Shown here piece by piece: positions 26,874-34,967 of a stretch of 64,000 bases of DNA. This DNA is from Natronoglomus mannanivorans. Its GTDB lineage: Archaea > Halobacteriota > Halobacteria > Halobacteriales > Natrialbaceae. How positions within the stretch are numbered: the stretch's first letter is position 1; every line of letters starts with the position of its first letter. The stretch spans positions 62,001 to 126,000 of the forward strand of contig JAOPKB010000006.1 in assembly GCA_025517485.1 (NCBI GenBank). The letters run 5' to 3'. The notes beneath the pieces are model-generated. The model searched no databases and was not told the DNA's origin. It saw nothing but the letters and a program-made list of their open reading frames with translations. A program made the translations under genes and the position numbers.

Positions 26874-29429
26874 ATGTCACACGATAGGCGGACGTTTCTC
26901 GAAACGGTCGGTGCAGCGAGTATCGGTTCCACACTACTCGTCTCGTCGAGCAGCAGTGCGATCGCCGAGGAGGACCCAGCGTTCTCCCCCGACGATCTGG
27001 ACGGGCTGGTCGGCTGGTACGATGCGTCGGCACTCGAGTTGGGCGACGGTGGAGACGTCGAAACGTGGCCGGACGAAAGCGGTGCGGGCAACGACGCCTG
27101 GCAGGACGAGCCCGAGCATCGCCCGTCCTATCTCGAGGACGGTTTCGCGGGGATCGGCCCGAGCGTTCGGTTCGACGGTGAGACCGGCTATCTCTGGGCG
27201 CCACTGGGAGACGACGTGCTCGGCGACCTCGAGAGCGGCGAGCTCGTCGCCCTTCTGGACCCCTCGGACACCGACGATATAAGCCATCTCTGGCTCGCCT
27301 CGCCGGACATCGATGGCGCGACCGGTGGCTGGTTGTCCAGCAGTCACAACACGTCGTTCACGATCAACGACGGCGAGGCCGCGTTCGCACTCGGAAAGGA
27401 GGGTGGGAACGAGGACGTCATCGTCGGCGGCTCCGTCGAGGCGGGCCCCAACTTGATCGGCGCACACTGGGACGAGACCGAAACGAAGCTTCGCGTCGGC
27501 GGCGGAGAGGTGGCCAGCGGCGAGTACGAGGCGTCCGGAGATCCCGACGACCGGACGGTTATCGGTGCCACGGCCGGCGGTGCGGATCGACTGCTCGACG
27601 GCGATATCGCGGAACTGCTCTATTTCGATCGCGAGCTCTCGACGGCCGAGCGTCAGCGACTCGAGTCGTACTTGCTCGCCAAGTGGCTGCCGTTCGTCGA
27701 CGTCCACGAGCCGACGAACGTGGCGCCGACGTCGGCGACGCTCCGCGGTGAACTGCCGACCCTCGGCGAGGCCGATTCGGCGGAGGGGTACTTCGAGTAT
27801 CGGGCGACCTCCGACACCGAGTGGACGACGACGGACTCACAGACCCTCGAGGAACCGGGTACGTTCAGCCACGACGTCGACGGCCTCTCTCCGCAGACGA
27901 GCTACGAGTTCCGGGCGGTCGTCGAGTCCGACGTCTGGGGGGCGATCCCCAGCCTCCTCGTCGCGTTCGAGACGCGAGTCGTCACGCTCGACGATCCGGT
28001 CGACGTGACGGCGAACGCTGGGACGGTACGCGGTGAACTGCTCACCCTCGGTACGGCGGACTCGGCGACGGTGTCCGTCGAGTATCGGGAAGTCCCACAG
28101 GCGGAGTGGACTGCGGCCGACGACCGGCAGACGCTCACGGAACCCGGCGAATTCGCTCTCGAACTGAGCGGATTGACGGGGCGACGGATCTACGACCATC
28201 GGGTGGTCGTCGAAACCGATGCCTTCGGACCCGTCACCAGCGACGACGACCTGTTGGTCACCGAGAGCACGTCCAGTGGACGATCGGCGGCGAACGCACC
28301 GGCCTCGAAATCGGCGTTCGATCCGGACGATGGGTTCGCCGACCCCGCGCCGTGGCTCGACGACGAGACGCCGGTCGTCACGATCACCGAGCCGACGCTC
28401 GAGCAGTTCGAGCGGGCGATCGACGTCGACCACGAGCGACTGGTGGTCTTCGAGACCAGCGGCGTGATCGATCTCGGCGGCGAGGAGCGCTGGACACCGA
28501 TCACGAAAGACAGGTGCTACCTGGCCGGCCAGACGGCGCCGTCACCGGGTATCGCCTTCGTTCGCGGCGGGGTCAACGTGCAGGCTGACGACTGCGTGAT
28601 CCAGCACCTGCGTTTCTTCGCCGGCGACGCGGGTCGGGACGACGCAGACTGGATCCCCGACAGCAGAACGGGTGACGACACGAGAAACAACGTCTGGGAT
28701 CACTGCACGACGGCCTGGGGGATCGAACAGACGCTCTCGGTCGGATACGACACCGTCGACACGACGTTCACCAACAACATCGTCGCAGAAGGACTGTACG
28801 ATTCGGTCCACGAGAAGGGTGCACGTGCCTACGGGTCGCTGATCGGTGATCGCGCGAAGAACGTCACGCTCGCCGGAAATATCTGGGCGCACAACAAAGA
28901 CCGGAACCCGCGGCTGAAAGCCGGGACGGAGAGCGTGGTCGTCAACAACGTCATCTACCACTTCGACGACGGGACTTGGATGGACGATTCGACGATCGCG
29001 AGTATCGTCGGCAACGCCTACCTCAGGCCCACGACGGACGTCCCGAACGTCTTCAGCCGAAACGGCGATTCGCCGGACGCGTACGTCCACGACAACGACA
29101 CGGATTCGGACGTGGCGATGGTCCACGACGACGTCACGCAACTCGAGGACCGACCGCTGTGGCCCGAGGGACTCGAGCCGATCCCGTCGGACGACGTCCT
29201 CGAACACAATCTGGGCAACGCTGGTGCCAGACCGGCCGACCGAACTCCCTACGAGGAGCGACTCGTCCAGCAGATTCGCGAGCGAGAGGGTGACTGGATC
29301 GACAGTCAAACGGAGGTCGGCGGCTATCCCGACTACGAAGTCAACACGCACACGCTGAACGTCCCTAACGGCGGGACCCGTGCGTGGCTTCGACGGCGGT
29401 CACGACAGGTCGAAGTCGGGAACGGGTGA
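26874..29429 (+). CDS. Exported multidomain pectate lyase (PL1-like) with LamG-type domain
   Basis: The 851-residue protein has a Tat leader (HDRRTFLETVGAAS). A concanavalin-A/LamG-like carbohydrate-binding domain follows (about 45-275, with LVGWYDASAL and LYFDRELSTAERQRLESYL). Two fibronectin-III-like domains lie at about 276-365 and 366-460, and a PL1-like beta-helix at about 470-851. The catalytic domain shares CYLAGQTAPSPGIAF, VWDHCT and DRNPRLKAG with the larger lyase upstream, and the same C-terminal EVGGYPDY segment. It should be secreted folded and attack pectate. ATG at 26874 is chosen because the Tat motif follows directly; the longer frame from 26787 covers the AT-rich promoter. 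Confidence 0.88.
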   Translation: MSHDRRTFLETVGAASIGSTLLVSSSSSAIAEEDPAFSPDDLDGLVGWYDASALELGDGGDVETWPDESGAGNDAWQDEPEHRPSYLEDGFAGIGPSVRFDGETGYLWAPLGDDVLGDLESGELVALLDPSDTDDISHLWLASPDIDGATGGWLSSSHNTSFTINDGEAAFALGKEGGNEDVIVGGSVEAGPNLIGAHWDETETKLRVGGGEVASGEYEASGDPDDRTVIGATAGGADRLLDGDIAELLYFDRELSTAERQRLESYLLAKWLPFVDVHEPTNVAPTSATLRGELPTLGEADSAEGYFEYRATSDTEWTTTDSQTLEEPGTFSHDVDGLSPQTSYEFRAVVESDVWGAIPSLLVAFETRVVTLDDPVDVTANAGTVRGELLTLGTADSATVSVEYREVPQAEWTAADDRQTLTEPGEFALELSGLTGRRIYDHRVVVETDAFGPVTSDDDLLVTESTSSGRSAANAPASKSAFDPDDGFADPAPWLDDETPVVTITEPTLEQFERAIDVDHERLVVFETSGVIDLGGEERWTPITKDRCYLAGQTAPSPGIAFVRGGVNVQADDCVIQHLRFFAGDAGRDDADWIPDSRTGDDTRNNVWDHCTTAWGIEQTLSVGYDTVDTTFTNNIVAEGLYDSVHEKGARAYGSLIGDRAKNVTLAGNIWAHNKDRNPRLKAGTESVVVNNVIYHFDDGTWMDDSTIASIVGNAYLRPTTDVPNVFSRNGDSPDAYVHDNDTDSDVAMVHDDVTQLEDRPLWPEGLEPIPSDDVLEHNLGNAGARPADRTPYEERLVQQIREREGDWIDSQTEVGGYPDYEVNTHTLNVPNGGTRAWLRRRSRQVEVGNG

Positions 29430-29679
29430 TTCGACGACGCGAGTGACTCGTAGGCGTCGCGTGCTCGATCGCTCCCGGGATTCGTCGCGCGTCCGACACC
29501 GCCTGTCCCGTCGACGATCATCGCGGTGTTCGAGGTGGCTCCCTCGAGGCGATTCACTGTTGTCGACGATCTGCAGTCGCTCGAGCGCTCGATGGTAGTT
29601 GCCGCTGATGTATAAGGTCCCTCCCCGATTGTATACATCATTTTAATATACTATAATGACTATGGAAACGACAGGAATA

Positions 29680-30281
29680 GTTCACAGTCACTATCTAGTT
29701 TAGCACCGCCGCTGGCGACTGTCAGTTGAGTGATTGGTACGATCGTTGTGTCTTGTAGTAATGTAAAAAATGTTCAATACGATTTCTGGCGCCCGCTCGA
29801 CTGCCTACCGACGAGTTGTGGAAGCGGTCACCCCGAACCTTCAGGGGATGAAACCACTTTTCGATCAGGTTTCGTTCGACGCAGTCGAGCTGTTCGCTCA
29901 ACCATAACCGAGAGATAGGAGTCAGATAGCCGTAGTTCTCGACGAAAAACTCGGCGTCGGAGAGATCGGGTTTCTCGGTTAATCGGTGTAGAAACGCAGC
30001 GGCTGGATCGGTGTCCCGTTGTCCGAAGATTGCGGCATCGAGAATCAACCGTGAGTCCGAGTCTATTGTATCATACGACCAATACCGACCGCCATTTATT
30101 TTGATAGATATCTTACTAATGCCGACCCGTGACGGTTTCGCCGTCCTCAGAACGCTGAGCGTTCTGCTCCCGAGACTCATCAAATCCCATCGCGTCGCTC
30201 TTGCTGAACAGGTCTTCGAGCTGCGTGCCAAACCGACTCTACGACCTGCTCACTTCTCAAAACATCCTACCTAGACACTAC
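29680..30281 (-). mobile_element. Decayed IS6-type insertion sequence
   Basis: The left edge has CACTATCTAGTTTAG (about 29683) and the right edge, read inward, AGTGTCTAGGTAGG (about 30276). These are similar, imperfect terminal repeats of the kind seen on haloarchaeal IS6-type elements. A broken transposase lies between. No target duplication could be confirmed. Confidence 0.5.
29722..30231 (-). pseudogene. IS6-type transposase remnant
   Basis: The readable product of about 169 residues has a DDE-type core: YWSYDTIDSDSRLILDAA with the first Asp region, AAAFLHRLTEKPDLSDAEFFVENYGY around the second and IEKWFHPLKVRGDRFHNS containing the Glu. It ends RIEHFLHYYKTQRSYQSLN, as in haloarchaeal IS6 transposases. 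The N-terminal helix-turn-helix is missing or scrambled, with MSLGSRTLSVLRTA resembling a normal N-terminal segment joined directly to the core. An internal deletion of a few dozen residues is the simplest explanation. Not expected to be active. Confidence 0.75.
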
Positions 30282-30347
30282 CGATGTCTCTGCCTCGTTC
30301 CCGATATTTCTGCGTACGTGAAGGGGCCAGTGGACGGGCCTTCGTGA

Positions 30348-30951
30348 TCAACACTCCACTGGCTCGACCCATTCCGTCGCGGGCTCTCCATCGGGGATGC
30401 CGATGCCGAGGAAGACCACGTACGCTCGCGCACCCTCCTCGTCGCTCAGGTTGTCTGCATTGTGGACTTCACCGGGGTCGAAGAAGCCCTCACCTGCCGT
30501 GTACGTACGGGTAATGCAGTCCCGTTCCCAGGTGATTTCGAGTTCCCCTTCGACGATGTTGACGAGTGCGGATCCCGGGTGACGGTGCCACCCTGAGGTG
30601 CCGCCTGGCTCCCAGTTCACGTCGGCGACGACGATCGTTGACGTATCGTCTAAGGTGTGATGTGAACCCATGGTACCGTCGTCTCCATCGCCGTCATCGT
30701 CGCCGAACATGAGCGTAAACGTTGCACCCACCTCGTCGGGGAAGGTCACGTGCTCTCCGACGACCTCGACGTCGAAGCCGTCGGGTTCATCGACGTCGCT
30801 CTCGGCGTTCTCATCAGCACCAGCCTCGTCGTCGGTGTCGTCCCGTGCGGTTTGCGGTGGCACTCGTTGCGAGCGCTCCCGCTCCGACCGCGCTCGCTTT
30901 CATCACGGATCTTCGTGAAATCCCGTCGAACAGAGTCGTTTCGTTGGTCAT
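30348..30951 (-). pseudogene. Tat-exported cupin, frameshifted after the signal peptide
   Basis: The gene begins at 30951 with a Tat leader (ISRRSVMKASAVGAGALATSATA), its ATG overlapping the upstream methyltransferase stop as ATGA. The frame then runs into a stop at 30814. The rest, a cupin domain with GWHRHPGSALVNIVEGELEI and FFDPGEVHNADN (metal-binding His/Glu/His pattern), is in a different frame from about 30860 to 30348. Removing one T of the TTT run at 30851-30853 joins both parts into a 200-residue protein. Either a real frameshift, a sequencing error, or separate use of a GTG start at about 30863 giving an unexported cupin could explain it. Cupins of this type bind metals and have diverse roles. 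Confidence 0.7.
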
Positions 30952-31727
30952 GTCTTGTCCTGTTTGCGAGCACCGAGGGAGATACTCTTCACGCCGTACT
31001 TCTGACACGCGTTCGTCGCCCGGTCGGAGATGAACTCGTATTCGGTGTTCTCCCGAACCTCCACGAGGTCGAAGCCGGCAGTTTCGACGAGCGACGTGTA
31101 GCTATCGACCTGTTCGGCACCACCGATACAGGCTGCCCAGAGGTCCGCGTCGTTCTTGATGCTCTCGGGCATTTGCTGTTCGCTGATGATGTCCGATAGT
31201 GCGAGTCGTCCGCCCGGCCGCAACACGCGGTGTGCCTCCTCGAACACTCGGTCTTTCGCTGCCGAGAGATTGATCACGCCGTTCGAGATCACGGCGTCGA
31301 ACGATTCGTCCTCGAACGGGAGCTCCTCGATGTAGCCCTGTCGGAAGCTGACGTTGTGGAAGCCGTTGTTCGCGGCGAGGTCGTTGGCCTTCTCGACCTG
31401 CTCGGTCGTCATGTCCACGCCGGTTACCGATCCGGTCTCGGTGACGTTCATCGCGGCATAGAAGGCGTCCATCCCGGAGCCGCTGCCGAGATCGAGCACG
31501 TCCTCGCGTGATTCGAGATCCGCCATCTCGAAGTAGTACCCGACGCCTGCGAACGAGTCGATCGCCTCGTCGGGAACGTATGTGAGGGTATCCGATTCGT
31601 AGCCGAGGCGTTCGGCGAGGTCTCTGCCCGTCTCGAAGTGAAACGCCCCGTCGGCGGACTCCGCGACGTCACGGTACATCGACTTGACCTCCCGTTCGAG
31701 TTTGTCCGTATCGAGTGATTGGCTCAT
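30948..31727 (-). CDS. SAM-dependent methyltransferase, ArsM-like
   Basis: The 259-residue protein has the class I methyltransferase core VLDLGSGSGMDAF, VTGVDMTTEQVEKA, LPFEDESFDAVISNGVINL and a HRVLRPGGRLALSD strand. The overall order and the later Cys residues (WAACIGGAEQ and NACQKYG) resemble arsenite methyltransferases. The first Cys of the ArsM GLGCGNP region is not there; it is replaced by a sequence around YVPDEAIDSFAGVGYYF. Substrate could therefore be different. ATG at 31727 is preferred because AGGTG lies six nt before it; a GTG at 31736 is the alternative. It is sandwiched between an OsmC gene (12-nt gap) and the cupin (4-nt overlap), so one operon is likely. Confidence 0.8.
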   Translation of the reverse strand: MSQSLDTDKLEREVKSMYRDVAESADGAFHFETGRDLAERLGYESDTLTYVPDEAIDSFAGVGYYFEMADLESREDVLDLGSGSGMDAFYAAMNVTETGSVTGVDMTTEQVEKANDLAANNGFHNVSFRQGYIEELPFEDESFDAVISNGVINLSAAKDRVFEEAHRVLRPGGRLALSDIISEQQMPESIKNDADLWAACIGGAEQVDSYTSLVETAGFDLVEVRENTEYEFISDRATNACQKYGVKSISLGARKQDKT

Positions 31728-31739
31728 TTTGAACACCTG

Positions 31740-32342
31740 TTAGTCGTCGCCCGCCACCTCGACAGGCGTATTGATGGTCATATCGACGTCCTGTGCGAGC
31801 GAGACGAGCGTGTAGACTGGTGCCCGCCGTGCCCACTCGTCGACGAGGTCCTTGTCGAGGTCTTCACCGTCGATCTCGATCTCCGCGGTCACGTTCTCGA
31901 AGACCGAGTCGGACTCCTTGAGCTCCTCGAGACCGAAGAGGACTGCCGGATCGAAATCGGTCCGCACGCGAGTCTGGAGTTGCTCGATGTCAACGCCGTT
32001 CGCGACGGCATTGATGCTGATTCCGACGTTGATACAGGCGGCCAGCGCCGACAGTGCGACTTCGACCGGTTCCATCCGGTCGGTCGCGCCGATCCATCCA
32101 CCGGCGTCCAACACCTCCTTCCAGCCGCCGTAGGGAAGGGTATACTCGCGTGTCTCGCGGGCGATCGTTTCGCCCCCGAGTTCGTAACTATCGATCTTCG
32201 CCAGGCTGTGGGCGCACGTCCCCTCGTAGGTCGCGGAGGCCCCGAGGCCGAGCTGCACTGCGTCGGGCTGTTCAGATGCGTGTTCGGCGAACCCCTCGAG
32301 TGTTTCGAGGTCTATTCCGTGGGTTGTTCGTTCATTTGACAT
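31740..32342 (-). CDS. OsmC-family protein
   Basis: The 200-residue protein has the OsmC layout: an N-terminal beta segment, a central GATDRMEPVEVALSALAACINVGISINA helix with the conserved Cys, and a C-terminal VDEWARRAPVYTLVSLAQDVDM region in which the second conserved Cys is replaced (APVYTL instead of CPV). OsmC proteins reduce organic peroxides through a Cys pair. Loss of the second Cys suggests a changed activity. First gene of the OsmC/methyltransferase/cupin operon. Confidence 0.85.
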   Translation of the reverse strand: MSNERTTHGIDLETLEGFAEHASEQPDAVQLGLGASATYEGTCAHSLAKIDSYELGGETIARETREYTLPYGGWKEVLDAGGWIGATDRMEPVEVALSALAACINVGISINAVANGVDIEQLQTRVRTDFDPAVLFGLEELKESDSVFENVTAEIEIDGEDLDKDLVDEWARRAPVYTLVSLAQDVDMTINTPVEVAGDD

Positions 32343-32577
32343 GGTTTTTCACCTCACCCCTGCAAGCGAGCGTACGAAGTGGAGACTGTTGTAGCTATTT
32401 CGTGCCGTTTCGGCAGGGAAAGCTCTGTTTTGCAGCCGTTGCAGAAGCGTCAGCAGCTGAATTCAGCAACGGATGTGACGTGGACGTCCCTCTTTCAACT
32501 GTTCTGGTCACCATCCCTCGGAAATTGATGAAAAACGACCGATCAGACACGTGAGCCGACACCTCGTCGGCGAACCG

Positions 32578-33387
32578 TCATTCGATGATTCGTTGGTGTT
32601 CGAGCGGTCGAGCCTCGGCTTTGTACGTGGTGTACACCGATTCTGCCCACTCCTGTGCCGCCGGTGTGTCGGTGTCGATGAGTACCTCCACCCCTGCTCT
32701 GTCGGGATCGTAGTCGTTCACGGCGATTCGATCGTCGAAGAAACTGAGCCCGTACGGCGGCACATCGTCGTGGACGAGTGGATTCAGATTTCCGCTCTCG
32801 AGGATATCAGCGCAGAGTTCGGGGTACGTCGAGAGAATGTATCTGGCAGCGTTTGGTGGATTAACGATTTCGGCCTGCATTCCGTCGAGGATCCGCTGAC
32901 GGAACTCTTCCCGACAGGGCTCGAGCAAGGCGAGATCGACTCCGAGGAACCGAAACCGATCGGCCTTCTGGAGCAGCGATCTGAATCGTCCGATCGGACG
33001 GTACGGCGCGTCGTGGTCAGCGACGGTCACCGTCGTCTCCGAACTCGTCTCGATCGTGAATTCGATCACATCGTCCGGAAGCCAGTGCCAAACGTCACGT
33101 AACGTCCGTTCGGTTTCGACTCGTTCGATCAGGTCCTCCATTCCGGAGGCGATCTTCTCCCCCAGACTCGTTGCCGCGAACTGGTATCCCTCTTTCTGGA
33201 TCCAGCTCCGGTCTTCGAATTGATCTAACGTCCGTCGTATTGTAGACGACGAAACCCCGGTCAACTCACAGAGTTCAGAGCGACTCCGGGGTCGTTCGGT
33301 CAGCGCAACGAGTGTCGGGACGCGATGTTCGGATCGGGTTAGATACGCGATATCGCCGATCGGTGAATTCCGCCTATGATGTTTCAT
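32578..33387 (-). CDS. Winged-helix regulator, FilR1-like
   Basis: The 269-residue protein has an N-terminal winged helix (SEHRVPTLVALTERPRSRSELCELTGVSSSTIRRTLDQFEDRSWI, about residues 19-62). It is followed by an alpha/beta effector domain with PYRPIGRFRSLLQ and GLSFFDDRIAVNDYD, as in haloarchaeal FilR1/DUF1724-like regulators. It lies upstream of the OsmC operon in the same direction, with a 235-nt gap. It could control that operon, perhaps in response to oxidants or metalloids; this is inference from position. Confidence 0.8.
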   Translation of the reverse strand: MKHHRRNSPIGDIAYLTRSEHRVPTLVALTERPRSRSELCELTGVSSSTIRRTLDQFEDRSWIQKEGYQFAATSLGEKIASGMEDLIERVETERTLRDVWHWLPDDVIEFTIETSSETTVTVADHDAPYRPIGRFRSLLQKADRFRFLGVDLALLEPCREEFRQRILDGMQAEIVNPPNAARYILSTYPELCADILESGNLNPLVHDDVPPYGLSFFDDRIAVNDYDPDRAGVEVLIDTDTPAAQEWAESVYTTYKAEARPLEHQRIIE

Positions 33388-33642
33388 GTTAACGTGCCCC
33401 GTGATTGGAGTATGCGAACGACCGTAAAAACGATTGTGCTATTCCCTCCACGGAGTGCCGGATCTTTTGACCGCCACGCCGACGTGGCTCCTCCAACGAC
33501 TCGATCGTGAGCTTTCTCCTCGAATTTCTGTAAGACGTCGTAGACGTTCGGAATCCACATCGAGAGGGTGGCCGCGGATCGAACTGGCCGGTCGACCCGG
33601 CGAGGAACACGACCGGGTGTCGGTGCGTTCCGAGCGCTTGGG
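33388..33642. other. Intergenic, nothing assigned
   Basis: Two short overlapping frames exist on the minus strand, but neither shows a known motif. Mixed codon use hints at degraded sequence. No feature is called. Confidence 0.3.
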
Positions 33643-34674
33643 TTACGGCGTGTTCCCGACACTCATTCGATGCAACGCGATCGCATCGACGATATCCAGC
33701 CCCTGGTACTGGAGCGAGCAGAGAAATCGATCGTCGAGTACGACGTCGGTCACGAAACAGACTCGAGTCGGAACGTGACCGAGCTGATCGACGGCGCTTT
33801 CGATATCTCGCATGAGCTCTCGCTCGAATCGGTCCTGTCGATCCGGGAGTGTTCTGGCCCGTCTCCCGATGACGAGTTCGTCGATCGTTCCGGACTGGCC
33901 GTACACGACTGCGTTGCAGTCGTCGTCCGGTGACAGCCAGTGGACGGTATCGTGTGCAGCGCAGGCGAGCGAATCTACGATCTCGAGGAACTGTCCGTCG
34001 GGAAGCGTTCGAAAGGCATTCGGCTCGAGGACGGTGTGTTGGTCGGTCGTCTCCTGACCATCACGGACGTGTCTCACTCCGGAGACGGCGTGACTCACCG
34101 AGTCCGCGAGAAACGCGGCCGCGAGGACGAATCCGATCGTCGCGAACGACGTGATCGCGACGACCGTTTCGGTAACGATGCCGAAGTCCGTGTATCGAAA
34201 CGTCGTGTTGAGAAGTGCCGCCGGGACCAGTCCGACCGTCGCGAAACTCTGGACGCTCACGATCTTTCTGGCTTGCCACGCGATCGCCGCGACGGTGACC
34301 GCACCGACGAGAGCGCCACCGATCTTCCCGAGGTATCCGACCAACGAGACGCCTCGAGCGGACGTCGCGGCTCTCTGAAGCAGTAGTTGGAGCCCACCGT
34401 AGCACAACCCGAAGCCACCGAACAGAACTAGTGCTAGCTCCTCGATCGGCAGTAATCCGCTCGAAACGATCCCGATGCGCGTTGCCACCCAGACGACGAG
34501 ATAGACGAACGCCGTCGCCACCGCGTAGTGGCCGTAGATCCCTTCGTCCCGGAGTAACCAGACCGTCACGCCAATCGCCAGCAGGAGCGCGAGTGTCGAC
34601 GGAAGAAATCCGTTTCCGCCGACGAATACGACACTCCCAACGAGGCTACTCGGGACGACGCCCTTCATCGTCAT
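33643..34674 (-). CDS. Haloarchaeal membrane protein of unknown function
   Basis: The 343-residue protein has about six hydrophobic segments in residues 1-195 (for example STLALLLAIGVTVWLL, YAVATAFVYLVVWVA and ALVGAVTVAAIAWQA). A soluble C-terminal domain of about 140 residues includes TVHWLSPDDDCNAVVYGQSG and RVCFVTDVVLDDRFLCSL. I do not recognise the family. An ATG two codons downstream (34668) is an equally good start. It is divergently placed from the histidine kinase at 34968. Confidence 0.6.
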   Translation of the reverse strand: MTMKGVVPSSLVGSVVFVGGNGFLPSTLALLLAIGVTVWLLRDEGIYGHYAVATAFVYLVVWVATRIGIVSSGLLPIEELALVLFGGFGLCYGGLQLLLQRAATSARGVSLVGYLGKIGGALVGAVTVAAIAWQARKIVSVQSFATVGLVPAALLNTTFRYTDFGIVTETVVAITSFATIGFVLAAAFLADSVSHAVSGVRHVRDGQETTDQHTVLEPNAFRTLPDGQFLEIVDSLACAAHDTVHWLSPDDDCNAVVYGQSGTIDELVIGRRARTLPDRQDRFERELMRDIESAVDQLGHVPTRVCFVTDVVLDDRFLCSLQYQGLDIVDAIALHRMSVGNTP

Positions 34675-34967
34675 TTCGTGAAAGACAATTCAGATGATAC
34701 AAAAAGATAGCGACCCTCTCGTCTTCGATTCCAGCCTCGAGGCGTGAGAACGAGTGAGAAATCGAGTCGTGCTCGAAGACGGGACTGCTCGGGCTCGTCG
34801 AGTGCAGAACGCGATCGGTCGATCCTTTAAGTACTTCTGGTCACAAGGTAGAGCTACGAAGGGATTTTCGGAGGCTGCTACTTGGGGAGAGCAATTGCAG
34901 TCCTCGAGTCCCATCTACGATCCTCGGCGACACAACACATATCACACCCCCCTTCCTTACAGCGCAC

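Noticed and set aside
33384..33662. 92-codon minus-strand frame upstream of the FilR1-like gene
   Set aside because: It overlaps the membrane protein gene end, has no recognisable domain and poor codon signature; perhaps a degraded fragment.
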